Source: Caenorhabditis remanei (taxonomy: Eukaryota; Nematoda; Chromadorea; Rhabditida; Rhabditidae). Taken from it: a DNA stretch of 64,000 nucleotides. Below, piece after piece: positions 45,405-56,974 of this stretch. Where the stretch lies: the NCBI RefSeq assembly GCF_010183535.1, contig NC_071330.1:15853717-15917716 (forward strand). Reading direction: 5' to 3'. Both the position numbers and the translations under genes were made by a program. The notes below the pieces were generated by a model. It worked only from the letters and a program-made list of their open reading frames with translations, was not told the DNA's origin and did no database searches. How positions within the stretch are numbered: position 1 is the first letter of the stretch; each line of letters starts with the position of its first letter.

Positions 45405-47301
45405 TCATTCCTGACTAACAATAAGTTTGAACCCATAACCAAATCTTGGCTCAAACCATTGGATTGTTGCTTTCTTTCCATCCTCCCTTCTAATCTCATA
45501 TTGCTCCTTGGGCGATTCCAACTCTTCCCACAACGTCGTAGGATACTCCGAGGTAAAAATCTTAGTCGGTTCAACCACCAAATGAGCGATCCGGTTTAAA
45601 ACTTGGTTCCGATCGATTCGACACTTGTTCAGTACTAAACTCAATGTCTCCAACTCTAGATTCGTTTCCATTCTTATCCATTTCTTGATAAAATTATTGA
45701 GTTCTACAGTTCTCATTTGGCAAGTCCGTATTTCGATATTCTTAGTCTTCATCCTCATCAAATTGTGCACTGTAACTTCGATATAATATCCGAGTTTCAA
45801 GTAATCCAGGTTTAGATTCATCAGGACAAATCCCTCGAACGGGGGATGTTCCAGCTCGAGTTCTTGTTTTGGCGGGAACATTTTCAAAATTTTCCTATCA
45901 TTTTCCTGATTTGAGTCCTGAATTTCTACTCCTATTACATTCAACCCCTTGAATAGTGCAATCACTGATTCTATATCATAAAAGTCGCATGACAAGACTT
46001 TCAATTTAAATTTCTTGCAATTATAAGTCTTCACCAGATATTCTCTCCAATCCCTTAAGCTCCATTCAGGTTTTCTCAGTATAGACTCATCACCACCAAA
46101 CACTGTCACAGGGATATCCAAAAATAGGCGTGGTTTCTGGTGTTTCTTTTCAGAATAAGACGCTGGCGCTAAGTGATGATAAATGTGAGAGGAGGTGTTC
46201 ATGATTATAGAGATGAACTCGTTTGTGACACGGAGAGTGATGAAATCAACTTTTAGATGGAGATTCTTGAGGAATAGTGAGGTGTTTTGGGATATGGTGG
46301 AGTAGCGGAGTCTGGAAAAGGTGATTAATGAAAATGGTAAAGATCGATCAGCTAATATCGGTTTAGATCTGAAATTGGCTGAAATCGTCTGAGATCGGCT
46401 TAAACCGTCTAAGATCGCCTAGTATTTGCTAATATTAACTAAAATCGGCTGAGATCGGCATAAATCGGCTATAAATTCATTTAAATCAGCAAAAATTAAC
46501 TGAAAATCTCTTCTGACCACTCAAATTCTTTTTTCATGAGTTGAAACATAATCAAAACCACTAATAATTTAAGTTTACACGTATGTTCAGCATGTTTAAA
46601 ATTGCAGAAATTGCGGTAATGCTAAGATTTTCTAAAATCGCCTGAGACGGACTGAAAAAATGGCTTTTCTAGCGGTTTAACTTGAAAACGCCAAATTTAA
46701 TAACTAATGTTGCTAAAAAGACAAAACATAGTTGAGGAAAGTCCAAACCATACAATAATTAAGTGTTACTGACTTGATCTCATTCTTAGAGAATTATTTT
46801 CATATCAGAAGTTTCAAAAATTGTTTTCAACTGTCTGAAACCAATAGCAAGACTAAAAAATTGACAAAATAAGTTATTTTTGTTTCAAACAAGCTGGAGC
46901 TCACTAAAATGGAATAAAACGATTAAAAGTTGCTACATTCTATAAAAACTGCATCTGATTCTATTTTCAGACAGGATTAAAACCCCTGAAAACTTGTCTG
47001 AACATACTAAAACAACGAAAAAACGCTTACAAATCTACTAATGACACCGTATAGCCGGAAAATTCTCAAAATCGACGTCATTATTTCTATAACTAGCTAA
47101 AATTCAAGTTAGCTAGGTAAAAATGGAAAATAGAAGTTTCTAAGGCGTTTTTCTATGAAAAAATTATTGAAATTAGTTTTTTTCCAATCTTTAACCTTAT
47201 AAATAATTAAAAACTCACTGTTCATCAATCGACATCAATTTGATAACCAGCTTCTGTCCAAGATACGGTAGTTTTAATAGGGGAAATAAGGGATCGGTCA
47301 T
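45405..47301 (-). CDS. F-box/FBA_2 protein 5 (fbxb-like)
   Basis: Exons 47301-47219 and 46311-45405; 329 residues. F-box: FPLLKLPYLGQKLVIKLMSI, DEQ, LRYSTISQNTSLFLKNL. Second exon: RDWREYLVKTYNCKKFKLKV, then TKNIEIRTCQMRTVELNNFI, LELETLSLVLN and EQYEIRREDGKKATIQWF, ending FKLIVSQE, a variant of the shared RFKFVVGQ end. Both exons have exactly the lengths of gene 4 (83 and 907 nt) despite clear sequence divergence, so length is conserved. It is convergent with gene 4. Presumed SCF substrate adaptor. Confidence 0.83.
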
Positions 47302-48575
47302 TTTTTTGGAATAAGGACGGATACGAGCAGAGAAGGGTGGCGGAATGTAGTCTTCTGTATACCTACAGTAGCGGTGGTGTTCGGTATGTTTGTCTACAGT
47401 AGGAACAGAACAATGGCGGGTGCTAATGAGACAGATGGTGGTAGTGGTGGTGATGGATGGATGTAGATAAGTGGGGGAATATAATGGATTAGCAGACAGG
47501 TACTGTAGGTAAATAGTCGTGGGGACCTATGGATGTAAAAGAGCTTCGGGGAGGCTAACAGAGGACTGAACGGTATTTAATTAAGACATGTATTAGATAT
47601 TGTAAAAATAATGTAGACTGAGATCGCCTGAAAAAATTTTCCTAGACATCAGGACACACAGACAGAATGACACACAAGTAGGGGACATCCGGACATGATT
47701 TTGTGCTCAATTTCTAGTTTTTTGGTCCCCGAATAGGAAAATTAGATGGCTAATTACAAAGGCGCTTGACCATATTCTTTAATGCTCTTTTTCTCGCTAA
47801 ACGGAGGCAGATGGTGTCGGTGGGAGATGCAGGTAGATTATAATGAGATAGGATAAATGGACAATAGGTTAATTGCTAGTTGGTTGAGGGGTGGAAACAT
47901 ACAGAGACAGACATTGAATATAATATAGAATTTATAATATTGAACTAAAACGATGAAAAGTTGAACTTATAGAATTATCAGAGGAAGTTTTACATAAACA
48001 TACATAAATAATTGGTGCAATTTATATAAATTATGAATACATGTTTTTTAATTGATAAAGATTCTCTTAGATCAGCTGTGACTGACCAGCAAAGATTAGC
48101 TAAGATTGGTTCTAAGACTGTCTGAGATCGGTAAAGATTTTCTGAAAATGTTATATTAAGTTTTTACAAAATTTCAAAGACTAAAACATACAAAATACAA
48201 CAAATTTCAATTTATTCCGATCAGTTCCAATAAAAGTATGTATCTAATGAGAGATATAAGCTGGTTTTAGCAATTTTTAGGTGAAATTTATATAGTTTCA
48301 CCAACTTATTGGTAGTAATTGACTATTGTCGGGTTTCGTGCAGGTTTTTTAAGTTTTCACTAGATTTTCTGGTAAATTCAGTGATTTTTTACTCAGAATA
48401 AGCTGTTTTACATTATTTTTGGAAATTTCACAGATTCTAAGGCTCTCAGAGTTAATTTGGACTGGTTTTTTGGCTAACTAACACGATAAAAATGCTTGAA
48501 CATAATATTAATAAAGTTTGAAAGCTGTAAAACCTCATAGTGACCAAAATATTATTAATTTTGGGCTGAAAACAG
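47302..48575. other. Spacer between F-box genes 5 and 6
   Basis: No supported exon. Contains one GACACACAGACAGA unit and tracts of ATCGGTAAAGATT-like repeats near 48110-48140. Confidence 0.45.
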
Positions 48576-51500
48576 TTACTGTGCAACATACATTCGAAAA
48601 TGAATAAAATCATATATCTGCTCCAACTGAATTGTCGCCTTTCTCCCATCCCTCTGTCTCCAAATCTCGAACTGAACAACGAATACATCCGGAAAGAATT
48701 CAGACAAGTTCGGCACATTGGATGCTCTACACTGCTCTTCCGGTACCGTTGAATACTGGATTCCGTTGAAAAGATCCTGCTGGTAACCTTCATACTCTTT
48801 GAACGGCGCCGACAATGACTCCAGATTCCGGTTAGTTCCTGAAGAAATCCAATGGCGAAGGAAACGATTCGTTTGTTGTGCAGTCAATTCGTTGTCCCTG
48901 GCGATATGAATCACTTTGCAGTCCATTTGAAGGAGGTTTTCGATTCCGATATGAAATCGACTTAGCGGTTGGAAGAAATCAAGACTTCGAGACAAAAATC
49001 GCTCTTTTTGATCGCCCTCAAATGGATGAGCTTCCAATTCCCACTCTCTCACTTCTGGAAACGCCTCCATTATGTCTCCTGTGAGGGGAGGATCGCATAT
49101 TGTGCAGGAGACACTAGATATATTGTAGCCTTGTAGTAGGTCAGAAATTTCAATAGGTGGTTTGTAGTACGCATGACCATCAAAGATTATCTTGAGTTTT
49201 CTGCATTTAAGAGCATCAGATATATGGTCCAACCAATCTCGGATAGTTTTGAATTCCGGTTTTTTCACAACAATATTTATATCTTTTGCCTCCTTATCAA
49301 TAGATTTGACAATATCTGGGGAGATCGATAGAAGACGCTCGACATGTTCATTTTCCGCCGGAACCAACCATTCTTTCAATCGGTCTTCGTAACTCGAGTG
49401 TACTGTAACTGTGTTGTCATCGAAGGTGAGTTGAATGTAGGCTGCTTTCAAACGGAGAGTTTTTATGAGCTCCTTGACATTTTTGGAGAGAAGGGAGTAG
49501 CGGATTCTGGAAAATTAATATATTTATAGTTGAAATCGGTTAAGATTAGTTGAGATCGGTTGATATCGGGTAAAATTGGCAAAAATCGGAAAACGCGTCA
49601 GAGGTGCCCCAGATAATTATGAAAATGCTCTGAAATTAGTGTTTTTGATATAATTATTATATTAAAATACTTATTTCTATGGTATTCAATGTAAGCACTT
49701 TTGAAAATCGGCAATTTTTTCAAAAAACCATAAATATTTGACCAAGGTTTACAGATAGCTTGAATTCTGAAATTCCTGCAAAACTGGTGATTGAGTTTTA
49801 AGCGAAATTTTATTGTTCATTATATATTCCGCCTGCAACATTTTTCCCTGTCGTTACTAACACTTCAAGTTTAAAAAAACTCTGAAAAACATCAAAAATT
49901 CACCAAGTTGCAGCTATTTTGAACTGTCTGGCGCGCCTGAAACGAGATTTTTGAAAAATGATGCATCTGTTCCAATTTTGACGGTTTTACACAGATTCTT
50001 TGGTTCAAAGTTATGCTTTTAAACATTTTAAACGTTAAACACACTTTTTACCTTTTTCACCAAATGATTTCAACTCAAAAACGGAAATTTTTGACTCTCT
50101 GGCGCACCTGAGACGCGTTTTCAGAAGAACGGTGCATCTGACTAACTTTAGAAGGGTTTTATTGGCAATTTTATTGTTGTTTTACTAGTTGAATCATCAA
50201 AAACTTGCAGCTTTCATTAGTTTTGAGTCATAGTTAATCAACATTCAAAAACGCGGCAGAGGTGCCCCAGATAATTATGAAAATGCTCTGAATTTAGTGT
50301 TTTTGATATAATTGTTATATTAAAATACTAATTTCTATGGTATTCAATGTAAAAATTTTTGAAAATCGCCAACTATTTTCGAAAAACCATAAATATTTGA
50401 AAATCTTCTTTGACTGTCTTAGATCGGCAAAAATCAGCTGAAATCGGTTATAAATTTGTTTAAAATTAGCTAAAAATAACCAAAAATCTTCTGTAACCAT
50501 TCAAATTCACTTTTTATCAGTGGAAAAATCATAAAAACCACTAAGAATTCCAGTTTACTTGTATTTTCAGCATGATCTAGGTGCGAAACCAGATAAAAAT
50601 GTTCATATGTACACATCATGTCAATATTACACATCATGTCAATATTACACATCATGTCAATATTATTTTAAGGAGATCTCAATTCAGAGTGAATATGCTT
50701 TTCAATATTCTCAAGAATTCGACTATGGAAGTGTTTATTAGATGTTATATTATATATATTCGACCTATCTTGGAGTATGGATGTACCATTTTCTCGCCCT
50801 ATCTCAAACTTCACATTCGGAAGATTGAATCTATTCAGAAGTCATTTGTTCATCGAATTTTCAAAAAATTTGGAATAGAATATACATCCTATTTCAACGC
50901 TCTGGATATATGTGGACTGGACTCTCTGGAGCTCAGAAGATTAGTTTTCGATTTGGTATTCATATATAAATCAATTATCAGCAGAGAGATCTATTGTGCA
51001 AATGCCTTATTCACATTTATTCCATCTGTTAAATCTCTAAGAAGACACCCATTTTATTTGCGTTGTAATATCAAAAATAGTAACAAATCCAGCTCCCAGT
51101 TCTTGACCAACCGTACTTTAAACTGTTGGAACTCTCTACCCGTTTCTTCTTTCCCGGTTAAATCCTCCTCCCGTTCGTTTAAAACTAACTTGAAACATGT
51201 TGATTTGTCTAAGTATCTAACTCTTTCTCCCCTCAACTATTAATGTTTCTACTTGTCTCCCCCCTCCCTCTCTCGTTTTTGGCCTATTCACGAGGTAGCA
51301 AAAAAAGGGCAAAACTATTTTTCTCTTTTTTACTACTTCCAAAGGGAAAAATAGTTTTTTACCACCTAATTTTGCGTCCTCCAGAATCGGCCCATCAAAT
51401 ATTTATTTATCTTTTTGAATCCACTTCGGTTGTATCAGTGGCTCCTTGCCCTTCATATCGAATTAAAATAAATAAATACGCAATCAACCGGGTTAAAACT

Positions 51501-52225
51501 ACTACTACATATGTCAAAACCCGTGAAAATGCAATAAAAATTAGCTGAATAAGCCAAAAACCACTAAAAATGCATCTATCTGTGTGTTTATGTGTCCGGA
51601 TGTCTCTAATCTTGTTTCTGGTGAAAATACCTTCAAAGAAATGAGATTTCTTTGAAAATTTTCCAGAAATCGGTAAAATTTGAAGTCTATCTGTGCGTCT
51701 GACTATCCGGATATCCGGAAACTCTAAAAATGAGGTAAAATTTAAAAAGTTGAGATTAAAATCGTTTGAAATCGGTTTAAAACTTTAGTTTTTGCTGCTG
51801 AAAATGTAAAAAAAATCGGAAAACAACAAATTCCAAATAATTTCGATCATTTCCAAAAATTTCAACTATTTTCAAGTGTGTAATAAGGGATTTGAGGCGT
51901 TTATAGCAGAATTTACGTAAAATTTACTTAATTTCATTATATCACTGCTTGTAATTAACTATTGTTGTGTTTATCACAGATTTTCTGTAAAAGTCAGTGC
52001 TTTTTCCGAAGAATGAGCTGTTTTTGGAGATTACACGGATTCTAAGTGGTTTTTTCAGCAAAAAACCGCTAGAAATGCTTCTTCTAAAACCTCAAAATGA
52101 CAAAAATACTAAAAAACTATCAAATAGTTTATTAAAACTCACCTCTCACTAGTTGTCATAATCGACACAACATGTTTTTGTCCCAGATACGGTAGTTTTA
52201 GAAGCGGGAACGTTGAATTTGCCAT
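48576..52225 (-). CDS. F-box/FBA_2 protein 6 (fbxb-like)
   Basis: Exons 52225-52143 and 49506-48576; 337 residues. F-box: FPLLKLPYLGQKHVVSIMTT, SER, IRYSLLSKNVKELIKTL. Second exon: IRDWLDHISDALKCRKLKII, then MDCKVIHIARDNELTAQQTN, RFLRHWISSGTNRNLESL and RRDGRKATIQ-type strand sequence, ending FRMYVAQ. The intron is long (2.6 kb) because it carries a LINE fragment in opposite orientation, a 150-bp direct repeat and GGCGCGCC boxes. Pairing of the two exons rests on matching phase (AG|A) and on exon 1 being 83 nt, as in genes 4 and 5; RNA support is lacking. Confidence 0.78.
49588..49740. repeat. Direct repeat in intron of F-box gene 6, copy 1
   Basis: Nearly identical to 50246-50400: CAGAGGTGCCCCAGATAATT, TTTCTATGGTATTCAATGTA, and CATAAATATTTGA at the end. 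Both copies start with an ACGCG box. Confidence 0.75.
50246..50400. repeat. Direct repeat in intron of F-box gene 6, copy 2
   Basis: See copy 1; offset about 658 bp. Confidence 0.75.
50611..50664 (+). repeat. Three perfect 18-bp tandem units
   Basis: ACACATCATGTCAATATT repeated three times without change. The length keeps frame, encoding HHVNIT repeats at the start of the LINE-derived open frame. Confidence 0.95.
50665..51400 (+). mobile_element. 5'-truncated LINE (non-LTR retrotransposon) fragment
   Basis: Open from within the 18-bp repeats to TAA 51243. The protein matches the C-terminal end of non-LTR reverse transcriptase ORFs: YIIYIRPILEYGCTIFSPYL, KLHIRKIESIQKSFVHRIF, LDSLELRRLVFDLVFIYKSI, then RTLNCWNSLPVSSFPVKSSS and FKTNL near the end. 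The catalytic reverse transcriptase domain and endonuclease are absent, so it is 5'-truncated. Past the stop, 51310-51360 forms a hairpin (CAAAACTATTTTTCTCTTTT against GGGAAAAATAGTTTT), perhaps part of the element's 3' UTR. CR1/Jockey-like by eye. Confidence 0.75.
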
Positions 52226-52689
52226 TTTCCAAACAAAAATAGGGTCGGAAGAAGCGAGAATCAATATAACGAGCAGAGAGAAGAGAGGAGGGTTCGTTCT
52301 CTCTGCGTCTCCACTAATTGCACACTATTTTTTTTTCGAGGGTGTCCTTTTTCGGGAAGGGAGGGGTTATTATGCAAGGAGAGAACCTAGTGGATGAGCA
52401 GCTGGTGGCAGCTGGTGCCTTTTTATAAATCTCATTTTCACTAAAACCAGAACAACAAAAATATGCTGATATTTTTATTAGATATTTGGTAAAGAATAAT
52501 AGGACCTGCAAAGTGATTTAACAATAGCTGAAAAAAAAAGTAAAATGGCTTTAAATTGCCTGAAACAATCAAAAAAACATCCTAGAACGCATTTTCCGGT
52601 ATAAAATACGTTTATTTGCTGTGTTAGATATCAAAAAATCAAGTTTCAACAAGAAAAAAACAAACAAAAAGAAACAAAATTAACAAAAA
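52226..52689. other. Upstream of F-box gene 6 and downstream of gene 7
   Basis: No exon recognised. A GAGAGAAGAGAGG-rich zone lies near 52270. Confidence 0.4.
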
Positions 52690-53215
52690 CAGAAGTGAAA
52701 AAGGGCAATTATGGAATGGGAAAGTTCAGAAAATGAAAAGTTCTAAAAAAGGAAAATTTTGAAAAAGGACAGTTTTAAAATGGGAAAATGATAATAAAAA
52801 CAAGAAAAAAACAGTTCTGAAATGAAAAATTTGGAAAAAAGAGAGTTCAGAGAAGGGATGATTGTAAAATAGGACGGTTTTGGATTGGAAAAGTTTTGAA
52901 AGGGAATTATTCTAAGAATGAAACGTTTTAGAATAGGGAACGTTCTTAAAACGGACGGTTCTAGAGCGAGAGAGTTTTAAAATCAACATGTTCAGCAATG
53001 GAAAACTGTAAACAGAAAACGTTTAGGAATGAAAAAGTGCTAGAACGGGAAAGTTTCAAAATGAGGTTTTTCTGAAATGGGGTAGTTTTGAAACGGGAAA
53101 GTTCTATGAAAGGAAAGTTTTGAAACGGGAAAGTTCTGAAATGGGACAGTTCTGAAAAACAAAAGTTCTAGAGTGAAATAATGCTAGAACGGGAAAGTTC
53201 TGAAATGATCAGATA
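52690..53215. repeat. Degenerate minisatellite, GGGAAAGTTCTGAAAT units
   Basis: About 30 diverged units of 14-20 bp around AACGGGAAAGTTCTGAAATG, ending 25 bp before the stop of F-box gene 7. No open frame of note. Confidence 0.75.
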
Positions 53216-53240
53216 ACCAAAAAACTAAATTTCCAACTAA

Positions 53241-56200
53241 TTACCCAACCAAAAACTTGACTCTTATCCCCGCTCCAAATCTATCCACCTGAATCCTTGC
53301 CTTCACTCCATCATCCCTTTGAATCTCGAATTGTCCGATGATAACATCCACAAACTCCCACAAATGAGTCACATACGATGTCCTGAACTCCCGATAGCTC
53401 TCCTTTGGCACTACAGTATACTGAACTCCTACGAATATCTGCTCCAGATAGTTGCTCTCATCGAATTCTGTCTTGAAGAGCAAGACGCTGAAGACTTCCA
53501 GGTTGCGATTAGTGCTCATTGAGCTCCAGCTCCTGAGAAGTTGGTTGACACCTCCAAGCGACAAATCGGCGGGAGATATCTCAATAACCTTGCAATTCAT
53601 TCTGAGCAATGCCTGGATATCAAATTGACGTCCACATTTGAAGTAGTCCAAGTCGCGTGAGACCAGAGCATCTATCATGTCATTACGTAATGACTTGCTT
53701 CCGAATGTCAGCTCTCGAACATCCGGGAACTCGTTGAACACCTCCCTGGCATGCTCGTATCCAGTGTCTTGTACTCCTACACCAATGATTTCCATTCCTT
53801 GGAATAATTGTTGAATGGATTGCATCTTATACTGGCCAGAGCCTCCTTGGAAGAACAACTTGATCTTATTGCACCTCAACACGTCAGAAATATGGACGAC
53901 CCATTCCTTGAGACTAAACTCCGGCTTCGCCTCCGCCAACTTTTGTTTCCAAAAGTCTTTCACTTTTTCAGGCTTCTCTTCTGACAATTCAACATCTCCA
54001 TCATCCGTTCTTTCCGGCAAACGCATCTCAATTGTGTCTTCCAAATTGCAGCCGATTTGGATCTTGAGATCGTCTAAGAAGAACTCGAGGTATTCGACGC
54101 GGCGTGGTAGGGATTTGATGAGTTTCTTGGCGTTTTCGGAGAGAAGGGAGTAGCGGATTCTGGAAAAATAAACATTTTAAAGTTTAAAGATTTTGAGATT
54201 GTTTAAGATCCGCTAAAATCGACTAATATTGCCTAAAAATTGGTAAAATCCTGCAATTTTGTTATTTTTGTGATTTTCTTGTTATTTTGCTGATTCATTT
54301 TACTGGTCAGATCGTCAAAAACCGGCAGTTTTTATTAATTTTGAGTCAAAGTTGACCACTGATTCAAAAAATAGGGTAACTGCTCTGAAAAAGCAGTTTT
54401 TGACGGAAATTCCGGAAAAAATTTTGTTTAGGTTTTAGCTTAAAAATCAGTAAAAATCGTCCGGTTTTTGTCAAAAAAAATCATAAAAATTGAACAAAAT
54501 AGCGAATTTTCAAAGAAACCGTCACAAAAATTGAGGACAGAAGCTCAACAATTCTCAACAATTCTGAACTGAATTTACAGTAGCAAAATAGAGTGATTTT
54601 TGAGGTGTCCTCAAAATGACCATAATTCTCTAGGGAGTGTCCGTACAAAAAAGTTGTCAACTACAAAAGTTCTACCTTTGTTCTGTATTATTTACACATA
54701 ATTTACTTTGTGGGGCAATCAGTGATACCGTAACACCCTCTGATAATTTTCAACTAAAAATACCTATTTTTATACATTGGTACTGTATGTATACTAATTT
54801 ACTAAAAACTTCTTGTGTAATTCCTTAAAATTGATAAAAACGGTTCACAACTGCCTGAAATAAAAAAAAAGCAGTTTTTGAGGGGATTTCCTGTAAAAAC
54901 CTTATTTTCCCAGAATTTAGCTTAAAAAAGATGTAAAAATCGTCGGCTTTTCGTCATAAAACCATAAAAAATTTTCAAAAACGCGTCAGAGGTACGCCAG
55001 GATCAGGAAAGTGCTCTGAACGTGGCGTTTTTGACAAAATGTACAGTTTATTTTTAATAAATTCAGTTTGATAATCTGAAAAATTCGTAAGTTTTCAGTC
55101 GAATTTGACCGATATAGACTCAAAAACGCGACAGAGGTGCGCCAGTTATTGGAAAAAATGGAATTTTTAGTAAAAATTGAATTCCGAGGGATTCAGCTCA
55201 AAAATCTTTAAAATTGTCGTTTTTTTTTAAATCAAAAAACCATCAAAATTGGTCGAATTTGACCAATTTTGCTCATTTTCAAAAGCGCGTCAGAGGTACG
55301 CCAGTCATCAGGGAAAACGTTGCCGCTTTTGACTTAGGAAAACTAATTTAAAAATCTGTAAAATTTTCTATTTTGTCAAATTTGACCAATTCTGAATTTT
55401 ATTTTTTTAGTTTTTGACACCAGGGTGCTCCACCGGCGATAAAATCGAAGAAAAACCGGTTTTTTTCAACCGGTGAAAATCGTTTCTTCAATCGGTTAAT
55501 TTCAACCGGTTTTTCAAAAACAAAAACCGATTTAAAACCGAACAAAAATCGGAAGAAATCGATTTTCTTCGATTTTGTTTTGACAAAAAACCGTTCGGTT
55601 TCGGTTTTCATCGGTTTAGAAACCGGTTAAAAAACCGATTATTCTTCGATTTTTACCGATTTTTTCCGATCTTCATCGGTTTTTTTTAAAAGTTCAAGCT
55701 CTACAGTAGTTTGTCACGTTTCAATAACGTCACATGTTTTTTCTATTTTTATAGAAAATTTGCACAAAAATGAGAAATTATTAATTTTAACATAAAATCT
55801 AAATTGAGAACAGTGCAAAATATAATAGAAACGTGACAAACTACTGTAGAACTTGAACTTTAAGAAAAAAGCCGATGAAAATCGGTAAAAATCGGTAAAA
55901 ATCGAAGAATAATCGGGTTTTTAACCGGTTTCTAAACCGATGAAAACCGAAACCGAACGGTTTTTTGTCAAAACAAAATCGAAGAAAATCGATTTTTTCC
56001 GATTTTTCCCCGGAGAAAATTCGATTTATTTTTCTAAAAACCGACGAATATTTTAACCGATTTTCTTACCAATAACCGATTTAAATCGGTTTTGAAGTAT
56101 CGGTGGAGCACCCTGTTTGACACATTTCTATAGGTTTCGAGCAGTTTTTTGCTTAAATCAATTGAGTTTTGGCTTTTTCTAGCTTTCATGAACAATTCGC

Positions 56201-56712
56201 AGCTATTTTGACGGTTTTCATAGAGTTCCAGGCAAATACGGTAGAATTTGTAAGAAAATACAAGATTAAAGGTTATCCGGTACTTCTGACCAATGTCTGA
56301 CGAGTTTTCAAAGCATTTCCACTAAAAAAACTTCAAATTTCTGTATTTCATTAAAAAATTGGTCAAAAATGCAGGGTAATCTTACAAAATATCTCTTTAG
56401 TTTTAAAATTTGCGAGAAATCGATAATTTCAAGCAAAAAAACCGCATAAAAAGAATTAAATTTATCGAAAACTCCTTGTTCCTTACTAAAAATTAGCTGA
56501 AGTTTAGAAACTCTATCGTAAAATTCAGAAAATTATGCCTAAAATTCTCAAAATTGATCTCAGCCTCGTCTAAACCTCATTTTCTCTCATTTTTTCTCAA
56601 AAACCCAAAAAAAAACTCACTTCTCACTAGTTGACATGGTCCATACAACAAGTTTTTGTCCCAGATATGGTAATTGTAGAAGTGGAAACTCGGCATCAGG
56701 TGCAGCAGCCAT
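53241..56712 (-). CDS. F-box/FBA_2 protein 7 (fbxb-like)
   Basis: Exons 56712-56621 and 54159-53241; 336 residues. F-box: FPLLQLPYLGQKLVVWTMST, SEK, IRYSLLSENAKKLIKSL. The second exon has a charged loop (LSEEKPEKVKDFWKQKL), then LKEWVVHISDVLRCNKIKLF, NCKVIEISPADLSLGGVNQL, NLEVFSVLL and GQFEIQRDDGVKARIQVD, ending VKFLVG without the usual final Gln. The 2.46-kb intron holds a hAT-type element (55421-56115), one arm of an inverted duplication and three GGYACGCC boxes. Exon pairing rests on phase (AA|A) and is supported by the lack of any other acceptor-led F-box half nearby. Presumed SCF substrate adaptor. Confidence 0.8.
54600..55180. repeat. Left arm of inverted duplication (F-box gene 7 intron)
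   Basis: Mirrored by 56975-57950. Matching blocks include TTACACATAATTTACTTTGT, AGTTTACTAAAAACTTCTTG (one mismatch), AAACGCGTCAGAGGTACGCC and AGTTTTCAGTCGAATT. It keeps the uninterrupted site of the element inserted at 57365. Confidence 0.8.
55421..56115. mobile_element. hAT-type miniature transposon with 8-bp target duplication
   Basis: Ends CAGGGTGCTCCACCG and CGGTGGAGCACCCTG, flanked by TTTGACAC on both sides (55413-55420 and 56116-56123). Nearly the whole element is palindromic, rich in AACCGATTT/AAATCGGTT. No transposase frame. Confidence 0.9.
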
Positions 56713-56974
56713 TGAGGTCGACCTTAAAGCAAAAAGTTTCAATTAGAGGAACAAAAAAGACACAAATGGAGAAAAAAGCGGGGAAAGAATTCGAATATTT
56801 CTTGTGGTGTGAGTATACTGCGTCTACTATTTATACTGTTTTCCGTGGTGTCCTCCTCGCGGTCAGTTCTTTGTTGTACTAAGATGATACAAGGTGACGG
56901 GGAGAGAACAAAGAAAAATATTGGCGGTAATTGCTCATAAAAGAAAAACCGCAAAGATGAGTAACAAGGGGTTT
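56713..56974. other. Upstream region of F-box gene 7
   Basis: Short flank without any supported exon. Confidence 0.4.

Noticed and set aside
52690..53215. Possible CRISPR-like or tandem coding array
   Set aside because: Units are irregular in length and sequence, with no spacers; it is a degenerate minisatellite in a eukaryotic genome.
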